Origin: Bacteriovoracaceae bacterium UBA7317
GTDB lineage: Bacteria > Bdellovibrionota > Bacteriovoracia > Bacteriovoracales > Bacteriovoracaceae
DNA: 18,288 nt
Direction of reading: 5' to 3'
Assembly (NCBI GenBank): GCA_002474345.1
Contig: DKQD01000051.1
Coordinates: 1 to 18,288 of the forward strand
The position numbers and the translations under genes were made by a program. Under the pieces are notes generated by a model, which was not told where the DNA came from, did no database searches, and was given only the letters and a program-made list of their open reading frames with translations. Shown here piece by piece: positions 1 to 7,100 of the stretch. How positions within the stretch are numbered: position 1 is the first letter of the stretch; each line of letters opens with the position of its first letter.

Positions 1-758
1 CCTGGCTTAACCATTAAAATATCCGCTCCCTCTTCTTGATCAAAAAAGGCTTCTTTTTCAGCCTCTTTTGAGTTTGAGAAGTCCATTTGATAGGTCTTTT
101 TATCACCAGATTTCGGAGCAGAATCCAAAGCCTCTCTGAAGGGTCCATAGAAACTTGAAGCGTATTTAGCCGTATAGGACATTATTGATGTTTGAGAGTA
201 ACCTTCTTCATCTAAGGCGTTCCTAATCGCTCTTACACGACCATCCATCATATCGCTTGGGCCAACGATATCACTCCCTGCTTTTGCCTGGCTTACAGCC
301 ATCTTTGCTAAAATATCTAAACTTTCATCATTTAAAATCTCTCCAGTCTTGGGATCCACAAGTCCATCATGCCCATCACTAGAATATGGGTCTAAAGCTA
401 CATCGGTCATAACGAGCATCTCAGGAAGGGCCTCTTTAAGAGAACGTATCGTTTGTTGATAGAGGCCATCAGGATTCGTTGACTCGGTTCCTCTAGAGTC
501 TTTTATATCATCGGAAAGAGCGGGAAAAAGAGAAACGCATGGAACACCTAACTTCCAAAGCTCTCGAGCTTCCTCTACTATGAGGTCTCGACTCAAGCGA
601 GCGTAACCAGGCATTGAAGCTATTTCTTCACGCTGGCCCTTTCCCTCAATAACAAAGAGAGGGGCGATAAGATCATTAGGCTCTACAGTATGCTCCCTCA
701 CGAGTGAGCGCATAGCTTTATTTTTTCTATTCCTGCGGGGACGGTGGTAAAGTGTCAT
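1..758 (-). CDS. hemB: Delta-aminolevulinic acid dehydratase (porphobilinogen synthase), C-terminus cut by window edge
   Basis: HemB condenses two 5-aminolevulinate molecules into porphobilinogen, the second common step of tetrapyrrole synthesis, in the cytoplasm. The frame starts at ATG 758-756 behind a purine-rich ribosome site (AAAGGAAAC, about 765-773) and stays open to the left edge, giving 252 of the roughly 325 residues usual for the family. Recognisable blocks are SLFPALSDD, PSDMMDGR, the first Schiff-base lysine in MSYTAKYASSFYGPFREA, and the second catalytic lysine in ILMVKPG at the very edge. The metal-site loop reads DVALDPYSSDGHDGLV. The three zinc-ligand cysteines of human/yeast-type enzymes are replaced by Ala/Asp, as in the Mg-dependent Pseudomonas-type enzymes. 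It lies 70 bp downstream of sufE on the same strand and probably shares its transcript. Identification is secure; metal dependence is inferred from the motif. Confidence 0.97.
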   Translation of the reverse strand, partial: MTLYHRPRRNRKNKAMRSLVREHTVEPNDLIAPLFVIEGKGQREEIASMPGYARLSRDLIVEEARELWKLGVPCVSLFPALSDDIKDSRGTESTNPDGLYQQTIRSLKEALPEMLVMTDVALDPYSSDGHDGLVDPKTGEILNDESLDILAKMAVSQAKAGSDIVGPSDMMDGRVRAIRNALDEEGYSQTSIMSYTAKYASSFYGPFREALDSAPKSGDKKTYQMDFSNSKEAEKEAFFDQEEGADILMVKP

Positions 759-828
759 GAGCTCGTTTCCTTTTTTAAAATCTATTTTCTAAATCTACTT
801 GATCAAAACAATCAAAAACTTCCGATGA

Positions 829-1248
829 CTAAGACTGACTTTTAAAAACAATCGCGTAGAGAGAAATCTGCTTTAACATTTGAGAAAGGCCATTTGAGCG
901 GCTCATTGAAAGGTGTTCTCTAAGCCCGATATCGTCTAAAAAGTCTGGTCTTGTGGCCAATATTTCGTCTGGAGTACTGTCAGAATATATATGTAAAAGT
1001 AAGGCAACAATCCCTTTAACAATTGCAGCGTCAGAGTCTCCTTGAAGAAAAACCTTACCTTCGCTTAACTCGGCATGAAACCAAACTTTTGATTGACACC
1101 CCTTGACAAGGTTTTTTTCTACTTTATGGGACCCTTCCATCTCAGGGAGGACCTTTCCCTTTTGAATAATGTGCTTATAGCGGTCTTCCCAATCCGTTAA
1201 TTTCTCAAACTCTTCAACAAGATTATTTACGCGTTTTTTTATACTCAT
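829..1248 (-). CDS. sufE: SufE-family cysteine desulfuration protein
   Basis: SufE accepts persulfide sulfur from the cysteine desulfurase SufS and passes it to the SufBCD scaffold during Fe-S cluster assembly in the cytoplasm. The 139-residue length is typical of the family. The acceptor cysteine is Cys51 in the signature VKGCQSKVW, followed by the family's FHAEL strand and the DSDAAIVKGIVALLL helix. The start ATG (1248-1246) is preceded by a weak purine-rich site near 1256-1261. No sufS or sufBCD is visible, so this copy is detached from a suf operon, at least on this side. It directly precedes hemB (70 bp gap, same strand). Co-expression with haem synthesis is plausible because haem maturation and many cytochromes draw on iron and Fe-S supply. 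Confidence 0.95.
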   Translation of the reverse strand: MSIKKRVNNLVEEFEKLTDWEDRYKHIIQKGKVLPEMEGSHKVEKNLVKGCQSKVWFHAELSEGKVFLQGDSDAAIVKGIVALLLHIYSDSTPDEILATRPDFLDDIGLREHLSMSRSNGLSQMLKQISLYAIVFKSQS

Positions 1249-1269
1249 AAAGAACTCTTCTAAATCGAT

Positions 1270-1285
1270 TTAAAGGATCCTTTAA
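1270..1285. promoter_or_regulatory. 16-bp perfect palindrome in the sufE leader
   Basis: TTAAAGGATCCTTTAA is exactly self-complementary. It lies 22 bp upstream of the sufE start codon and just downstream of the candidate -10 element at 1299-1304, so it would sit at about +7 to +22 of a transcript. That position suits a repressor operator, but the palindrome is AT-rich and could be chance. No known regulator consensus is claimed. Confidence 0.3.
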
Positions 1286-1298
1286 TCCTTGTGATATT

Positions 1299-1326
1299 GC
1301 TATACTTAACTGGCCCTTGTAGTTAA
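1299..1326 (-). promoter_or_regulatory. Candidate sigma70-type promoter for sufE-hemB
   Basis: On the minus strand a TTAACT element (1326-1321) is followed, after 16 bp, by TATAGC (1304-1299). Each differs from consensus at one or two positions. It lies about 50 bp upstream of the sufE ATG with no gene in between. The spacing and AT-rich background make this only a modest prediction. Confidence 0.3.
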
Positions 1327-1343
1327 CACACTATGCACATAAT

Positions 1344-1375
1344 GACCCCCCTTTTTTCAAAAAAAGGGTCTTTTT
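1344..1375 (+). terminator. Terminator-like hairpin followed by a T run, orphan orientation
   Basis: GACCC at 1344-1348 pairs with GGGTC at 1366-1370, and T6 pairs with the A tract inside the stem, with three unpaired C in between. TTTTT follows directly on the plus strand. This is intrinsic-terminator geometry for plus-strand transcription, yet no plus-strand gene is upstream. On the minus strand the hairpin lies about 50 bp past the end of the coiled-coil gene but lacks a downstream U tract. It may insulate sufE from upstream transcription or end an antisense RNA. Confidence 0.45.
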
Positions 1376-1421
1376 AGGGTAAATGAAAGGTAGAATTAAG
1401 GGTTTTCAAGGAAAAAAAGAA

Positions 1422-1982
1422 TTAGTCGACCCTTTCTTTAAGACTTCGAATCTCCTCTTGATGGCCTTCTTTTAGCTTTGAAATTTTATTTTCGTAATAT
1501 TTTTCTAAATTTTCCTTGTCTTCCTCTAGGCGAAGCTCAAGGTCGTTCATTTTCTCCCTAGTCCTTTCAATGAAGTCACTCATCTCACGCTCTCTAAGTT
1601 GGCTTTTTCGGAGGTAATTGTCTCTTAAAAGATCCATTTCATCCTTAAAGGCAAGTTTGGCCCTCCTCTTTTCTTCTGTAAATTTCTCCCTCTGCTCTTC
1701 CATATCCTTATTCTTGGAATCTCTCGTCTTCATTAGCTCGTCTCGTGTTTTTTGAGTCACGCTTTCTATTTTTGTCTCATAATTTTTCACCAATTCTTCC
1801 ATTTGCCTGGTACTTTCTCGGTTCCTAATTTTTAAGATATCTTCACGGCTCTTTTTCATATCATCAATTTGTTGACTAAAACCCTTTTTCATTACCCTTA
1901 TCTGATTTTGATTTTTTTTCCGCTGATCACTTAGTTGCTTAATATATTCCCTTCTTACAGTTTCACTTCTTGAAAGCTTCAT
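1422..1982 (-). CDS. Highly charged coiled-coil protein of unknown function
   Basis: The 186-residue product is almost entirely Lys, Arg, Glu, Asp, Gln, Met and Leu, with no hydrophobic segment, signal peptide or cysteine. From about residue 5 to the C-terminus it can form one continuous alpha-helical coiled coil, with hydrophobics roughly every three to four positions. Examples are the tracts around IDDMKKSREDILKI and MNDLELRLEEDKENLEKYY. I do not recognise a family; low-complexity coiled coils give false matches to myosin-like and SMC-like proteins. The start ATG (1982-1980) follows a GAGGG-type site. It lies 123 bp downstream of the CFI-box gene on the same strand, so co-transcription is possible. 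It is probably a cytoplasmic structural or scaffolding protein, on composition alone. Confidence 0.75.
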   Translation of the reverse strand: MKLSRSETVRREYIKQLSDQRKKNQNQIRVMKKGFSQQIDDMKKSREDILKIRNRESTRQMEELVKNYETKIESVTQKTRDELMKTRDSKNKDMEEQREKFTEEKRRAKLAFKDEMDLLRDNYLRKSQLREREMSDFIERTREKMNDLELRLEEDKENLEKYYENKISKLKEGHQEEIRSLKERVD

Positions 1983-2105
1983 CCTAAAACCCTCATTATT
2001 GTTTTAAGTCTTGGGGACCAAGCCCCTGTGCTTATAATAACCCATAGCACAATATAAATATTTGACTGGAGGACTTTTCCCCTCAAAAGAAGACTGGGAA
2101 TCTCT

Positions 2106-2816
2106 TTATAAGAAAGGCCACCTGGCCAAATAAGCACAAACTCTTAGAATAGGTGATGTTATGGCCTTAAAGAAAAAGCCAAAAATTGGATACCTTTGGC
2201 AAAATGAAACAACCACAGGAGAAACCACATAGTAAAAATCAACAAATTTTTGTCCGGTTGGATTGGACTTTAAAACCATCCGAAAACGTCGAAGGTCTAT
2301 CGTCACGGGATGGAAATCACTGAAGCAGTAACTGGAAACATAACAAGCTCCAGACTTTTCCCGAATCTCCATATAAACTTTTTTAAAGGCATCCATGTTG
2401 TTACAGCCCTTACTTTTGATATATTTTCTCAACATTTCAGAGTTCACAAAGTGATACTTAAAACCTACCGTAAATTTGGCAAATTGGTTCAAACAGCGGA
2501 CCGATTCTTTATAAAGGTTCGGGTTTTTGTCATAAATTTTCGCCATATCCCAATAAACCTGACTAATCAGAAGTAATTCGGTCGTTTCTTTTTTGTGATC
2601 AAAGTGCCTGGGTGACAGGCTTTTTTCAGGAATTTCGTGAAACTGGGACAAAATGTTGAGGTATTCAATATAGCTCTCCAAAGCCTCTTTTAACTTACCC
2701 TTCTTTGAGAGGTCCATTCCCTTCCTAAGAGAGCCAAGACGCTTTTTGTAAAGCTCTATGATAGCTTTCCTTCTTCTTTTCTTTTGTCTTGCTTCCTCTT
2801 CTTCTCTAGTAACCAT
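2106..2816 (-). CDS. CFI-box C-terminal-domain protein with TPR-like N-terminus
   Basis: The 236-residue protein has three parts. Residues 1-22 are extremely charged (MVTREEEEARQKKRRRKA). Residues about 23-135 are helical and TPR-like (ALESYIEYLNIL; ESVRCLNQFAKF). Residues about 156-230 match the pattern of the CFI-box C-terminal module: CYVSSYCF with Cys158 and Cys164, then DLRRFR, GQKFVDFYYVVSP, and a hydrophobic tail. In this family the module sits at the C-terminus behind variable domains. Its role is not established; a membrane-proximal location is suggested by the hydrophobic last 35 residues. The start ATG at 2816-2814 has a GGGGAAG site only two bases upstream, so its spacing is tight. 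A consensus TATAAT lies at 2839-2834. It is divergent from the oxidoreductase gene. Confidence 0.75.
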   Translation of the reverse strand: MVTREEEEARQKKRRRKAIIELYKKRLGSLRKGMDLSKKGKLKEALESYIEYLNILSQFHEIPEKSLSPRHFDHKKETTELLLISQVYWDMAKIYDKNPNLYKESVRCLNQFAKFTVGFKYHFVNSEMLRKYIKSKGCNNMDAFKKVYMEIREKSGACYVSSYCFSDFHPVTIDLRRFRMVLKSNPTGQKFVDFYYVVSPVVVSFCQRYPIFGFFFKAITSPILRVCAYLARWPFL

Positions 2817-2833
2817 GGCTTCCCCGTCGGCTT

Positions 2834-2839
2834 ATTATA
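2834..2839 (-). promoter_or_regulatory. Perfect -10 (TATAAT) upstream of the CFI-box gene
   Basis: The minus strand carries TATAAT 17 bp before the ATG at 2816, which would give an mRNA leader of only about 10 nt. No good -35 is present at 16-18 bp spacing (CTCAAA is the best), so the call rests on the -10 alone and the transcript would be nearly leaderless. Confidence 0.35.
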
Positions 2840-2916
2840 GAGAGACCTTAGAAAATTTTGAGGAACGTACAGGTCACTCAATCCATCAACAAAAAAATCA
2901 CCCTTTAATTAAAAGT

Positions 2917-2945
2917 TTGCCAGTCGGCCAAATATCAAATAAAAT
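2917..2945 (+). promoter_or_regulatory. Sigma70-type promoter for the DsbA-family gene
   Basis: TTGCCA (2917-2922) and TAAAAT (2940-2945) are separated by exactly 17 bp, each one or two bases from consensus. The predicted start near 2952 gives a leader of about 37 nt that includes the AAGGGA ribosome site at 2977-2982, six bases before the ATG at 2989. Confidence 0.5.
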
Positions 2946-2988
2946 CCATTTCAACTTTTTAAAAAACGCAAAGCACAAGGGATAAAAA

Positions 2989-4098
2989 ATGGACAATAAA
3001 AAGTTGCCTATCGCAGTCACCATTACGCTTGTCATTGGACTCGCTCTTGGTTGGACAATCGGAAAATCAGGTTCTCCTTCAAAAGGAGGGCTCGCCAATT
3101 TAAAAAGTCCGGAAAAAATCGGCTCTTGCTCGGCAGACGGTTCAAACTCCCTAGAAGAAAAAGTTCTTAAAATAGACGATAGGGTTTATACTTTTCAAGA
3201 ACTTCCAGATAACCTCAAGCACACTCTTTTTGATCTTAAAAACGATGGCCACCAAAAATCGCTCCGTTACTACGAAGAGTTTGCCTTAAGAGTGGCCCTC
3301 GCAAAAGATCTTAGTAAAACAGGACCTCTACCTCCAATGAAAGACCTTATGCCTGAGATGCAAGTAAGCGATCAGGAAATAAAAGACTTCTTTGAAAAAA
3401 ACAAAAATAGAATGCCACCAAATTCAAAACTCGAGACAATGAAAGCAAACCTTTCAAGATACCTCAAAAATCAAAAGCTTTTCTCTTGGTTTGAAAAAGA
3501 ATTAAAGGGCCTAAAAGAATCAGGGAGACTTAAAATCCTTGCAAAAGGTCCCTCATCTCCAAAAATTAGCATGGACTTAAAGGGGCTTCCCACTGTTGGT
3601 CCTAAAGACGCAACATTTACACTTATTGAAGCTTCTGACTATTTGTGTCCACACTGCCAAAAAGTACACAAAGAGGTTAAAAACGTTCTTAAAAAATACA
3701 AAGACAAGTTAAAATTCGTTCAAGTTAACTACGCTCTTAGACCTAATCAAGATAGTGGAACTTACATAAGAGGCGCTCACTGCGCTCAAAAGCAAAGCGA
3801 AGGCCTTTTTTGGAAATACCACCACCTAACATTTGAAAGGCTTGCTCTACAAGAATCTAAAGATGTAAAAGAAAGTGCTTTTAATACGGCCCTCAAATTA
3901 GCAAAAGAAGTTGGAGCCGATGAAAGTAAGTTTAAAACCTGCCTGACAAGTGAAGACTCTAAGGCTGCAATCCTTGCAAACAATGATCGTCTTTCAAAAG
4001 TCGGAGTTCACTCAACACCAACTTTTTTCCTTAATAATAAAAGAGTTGTTATAGGTCCTGAAGGTCTAGAAAAGGCCCTTGAAAAACTTATTCAATAA
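2989..4098 (+). CDS. Membrane-anchored DsbA-family thiol oxidoreductase with SurA/PpiC-like helical domain
   Basis: The 369-residue protein starts with a short basic stretch and an uncleaved-looking membrane segment (about residues 6-25, no lipobox), so it is placed on the periplasmic side of the inner membrane. Residues about 55-185 resemble the helical N-domain of SurA/PpiC chaperones (VSDQEIKDFFEKNKN; YLKNQKLFSWFEKEL). Residues about 200-369 are a DsbA-type thioredoxin fold with active site Cys220-Pro-His-Cys223 and cis-proline Pro344 in HSTPTFFLNN. Cys265 and Cys318 are a further possible pair. CPHC is the strongly oxidising DsbA motif, so disulfide formation or isomerisation in exported proteins is the expected role. 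The start is supported by AAGGGA six bases upstream. The gene converges on the giant Cys-rich reading frame, with a shared terminator between them, which makes that protein a plausible client. Confidence 0.9.
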   Translation: MDNKKLPIAVTITLVIGLALGWTIGKSGSPSKGGLANLKSPEKIGSCSADGSNSLEEKVLKIDDRVYTFQELPDNLKHTLFDLKNDGHQKSLRYYEEFALRVALAKDLSKTGPLPPMKDLMPEMQVSDQEIKDFFEKNKNRMPPNSKLETMKANLSRYLKNQKLFSWFEKELKGLKESGRLKILAKGPSSPKISMDLKGLPTVGPKDATFTLIEASDYLCPHCQKVHKEVKNVLKKYKDKLKFVQVNYALRPNQDSGTYIRGAHCAQKQSEGLFWKYHHLTFERLALQESKDVKESAFNTALKLAKEVGADESKFKTCLTSEDSKAAILANNDRLSKVGVHSTPTFFLNNKRVVIGPEGLEKALEKLIQ

Positions 4099-4117
4099 AA
4101 CTTTCCCGTTATAATTT

Positions 4118-4152
4118 AAATAAGGCCCTCTATTTCTTAGAGGGCCTTATTT
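4118..4152. terminator. Bidirectional intrinsic terminator between convergent genes
   Basis: A perfect 15-bp stem (4118-4132 with 4138-4152) with a five-base TTTCT loop has a GC-rich core (GGCCCTC) flanked by A/T tracts, so each strand ends the stem in a short U run. It lies 19 bp after the oxidoreductase stop. The final Lys codon and TAA stop of the giant gene (4152-4147) form one edge of its stem. Confidence 0.9.
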
Positions 4153-7100
4153 ATTTCCAATACCCCACTTCACTTTCATAAAATCAAAGAGGTCAGATTT
4201 TTGCTCATCTGTTAATAAGTTTTTAAAGATAATAACGTCCCCAATATGTCCTTTAAAAGACCTTGCCTTTGAGTTTGAGTAGCAAGTTACACATCTACCA
4301 TTTTTCATTGACTTTAATTCTCCCCCTAAAAAGATGTGATGATTTGGTTCCTCGGTTGAAAATGATTTATCTTCAAGCTTTATCTTATTAGCTGGTACAT
4401 CCTTAAGGATATTATTGGAGTAAATTGAAATTGGTCTTAGGGAATTAGACTTATCAAACTCAATAAGAATAAAGGATGACTCACCTTTTTTAATAGCGCC
4501 TTTTTTAGTTATCGAATTGATAATAGAGCTTGAACCATTAGTTACTCTAAACCACAGCTGACCAGACTTAGGAGTTTTATGGCCTTCAAAGCCCAAAAGA
4601 AACCCTTTAGTTTCTGAAGAAGACTTGTGACTATTTCCTAAAAGAGCGCAAAAACGGTTTTGACAATCCGACTTCACAAAAAGAGCTATCGTATAATTTG
4701 TTGAGTTGTCATGAAGGAACTTGAAGTTCTCTTTAGAGCTTGAACTCCGTAGGCGCCTAAATTTAAGCTGGTCTCCACTATAAAGAGTATTTCTTCCATT
4801 GACTCCCGTTCCGTTAACCTTATAAATAAGACCATCTTCATCTGCAATTTCAAAATGGTTTTCTTTTCCAGACCTATCGTTAAGAATAAGAACTTCACTA
4901 TCTTCCCCAGTCACCTCAATATTTGAATCCAAAGATAAGGCCGGGTCGAGCCATAGGAAAAGGTCGGTCGGAGGGCCAGATGAAGATAATTCATCTGGAA
5001 AAGGTAACCTTGTGTAAGGCACACCAGAAGCCGAGCAGGTTGATAAATTCCCAGATTCACTCAAAGCTTTGGCAAAAAGGTTAAACTCACCTGGGGGCAA
5101 GTCTTCTTTGTAATCACTCCTTTCAATTAAGACTTCATTTCCAATGCTCTCTGCTTCTGCCACCGCAAATTGGCATTCTTTATCTCTATAAAGCTTAACT
5201 TTTTGATTGGCCATAACTCCTTGAACACGAACTTGGGGTCTTTTAAATATATCAATTGAGGAAATATTATCTTCCAAAATAATTTTGGATGGTGCCGGCG
5301 GAGGAGTTAAATCAAGGTTGTAGGCAACCGATAAGTTAGAGCAAGCTGACTCATTCCCTGCAATATCTTTAACTTTAATATAATAGGTGTAGGCCCCCTC
5401 TTCTTTAAGCGCCTTATCTAAATTAGGCCTTACCTCAACTTGTCCTCCAATACTTCCCTGACTCTTTCCAACTTCTTTACTGGCCCCACAAGTCTCATCA
5501 TCTTGGAAGAGGACCACTTTATCTCCCGCGGATAAACTTTTTACAATGATTCTTGGCCTTTTCTCATTAAAAGTTGGTTTAAGAGATGGATCTAAAGCAA
5601 AGTCAGATGGCATCTCTGGAGGTGTTTGATCAATAGAAAGGCTTGCAGTCGCTTTCTCTGACTCACCATCAGCATCTCTTATTGTATATTTAAAGGCCCC
5701 CGAACGATCCTCTCCTTTACCCATAACCTCAAAGAAGCAAGTCCCTTCATTGTCACACTGACAGGCCTTTTCAAGAGTAAAGTAATCTTCTTCAATGTCA
5801 AAAATAGAACAGGATAAGGCCTTATCTTTATTTTGATCTGTATATTTAACTTTAATGACACTTAAAACATTTGGTCTAATATGAGTGGGTTCAATTTCAC
5901 CCAAGGCCTTAGGGGCCATTGGTACTCCACCAGTTGATTCATTAAAAAGTGAGTTAATTTTTGAATCTGCTAAGGCCTTAGAATAAAACCTAAGATCGTC
6001 GAGGAGTCCTTTATAAGAAGACCCCTTAGTTCCCATCGCCGTCTCACCAAAAATTTGACCAAGCCCCCGCTCACCAGGGTGGTATTCAACAATATTGATA
6101 GAAGTCGTTTTCTCATCCTTTAATTTCCCATTAACAAATAGTTTTAACTTCTTCTCCTTACCATCAAAAGTAATCGCTACATGGTACCATTTATTAACCC
6201 CGTCACTTTCAAAAGACCACGAAACTTTATCGTCTACTTTTGTAGAAGACTTGGAATAGTTATAAACGCCCGCAATGAATTGACCATTTTGGATGACGAG
6301 AGAAATTCCTTTTACATCCCCACCTTCATCATAAACCATTTGAAATGAATCTTTATTATGAATTTCTTTTGGTTTAACCCACATTGAAATCGTTCTCGCC
6401 TGAAATTCCTTGGTAAGAAAATTGTTACGGTCATTTTCTTTAAACTGAACAGAAGTTCCGTCAAAAGCCAGAACATGCCCCCGAACGTTATCTTTAAACC
6501 ATTTGGTCGAATCATTTAACACGCCTTTACGCCCGGCTTTACCAGTGGAATCATTGACTGACGAGCCAGCTGATTCATCAAATTTATAATGGGCAAATAA
6601 AGAGTCATCCTTAAAGGCATATTGATAAGTTTCTATAGTAGAAGCCGATGCATTGCCGGCTTTATCACACGCAATAATAGAAATAGTCTTTTTGCCAGGA
6701 GCTTTTATTGAAATTTTATTTCCAGTTCCTAGAACTATACCTTTACTACAATCAGCTGGTGGAGCTCCATTTAAAACGTATCTAAATTCTTTAAAGTTAG
6801 AATCTTTACCTCCCTTAATGGTAACCTCGAAGTCTTCCGAAAATGTTTTTGACTCTGGCTCTAAAATAACTTTCTCAGGCTTCATTTTGTCATTTACCGT
6901 TACAGTAAAAAGTACATCGTCAAATGCTCCAAGACTTGAATCCTGACCACGGACTCTAAATTCATATTTTCCAAAAGTTTTTAGTGGAGCATTCCATTCA
7001 AAAAGACCTTTGTTTTTATCAAAACTAACTCCAGCCAATTCTTCACTTTTACAGGAATTAAATTCAGAAACCAGACCATCGATAACGCTATCAAAAAAGC

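Noticed and set aside
2010..2026. Small hairpins CTTGG-GGA-CCAAG and GGGG-ACCAAG-CCCC between the CFI-box and coiled-coil genes
   Set aside because: They are short and mutually exclusive and have no T run on either strand, so they are not supported as a terminator or riboswitch.
2310..2576. Plus-strand open frame of 88 residues
   Set aside because: It lies wholly inside and antisense to the CFI-box gene and has no recognisable domain or ribosome site.
2758..2985. A 75-residue plus-strand open frame with a signal-peptide-like start (MIAFLLLFFCLASSSS) ending three bases before the oxidoreductase ATG
   Set aside because: Its hydrophobic start is the complement of the Lys/Arg/Glu-rich N-terminus of the CFI-box gene, it has no clear ribosome site, and it spans both divergent promoters.
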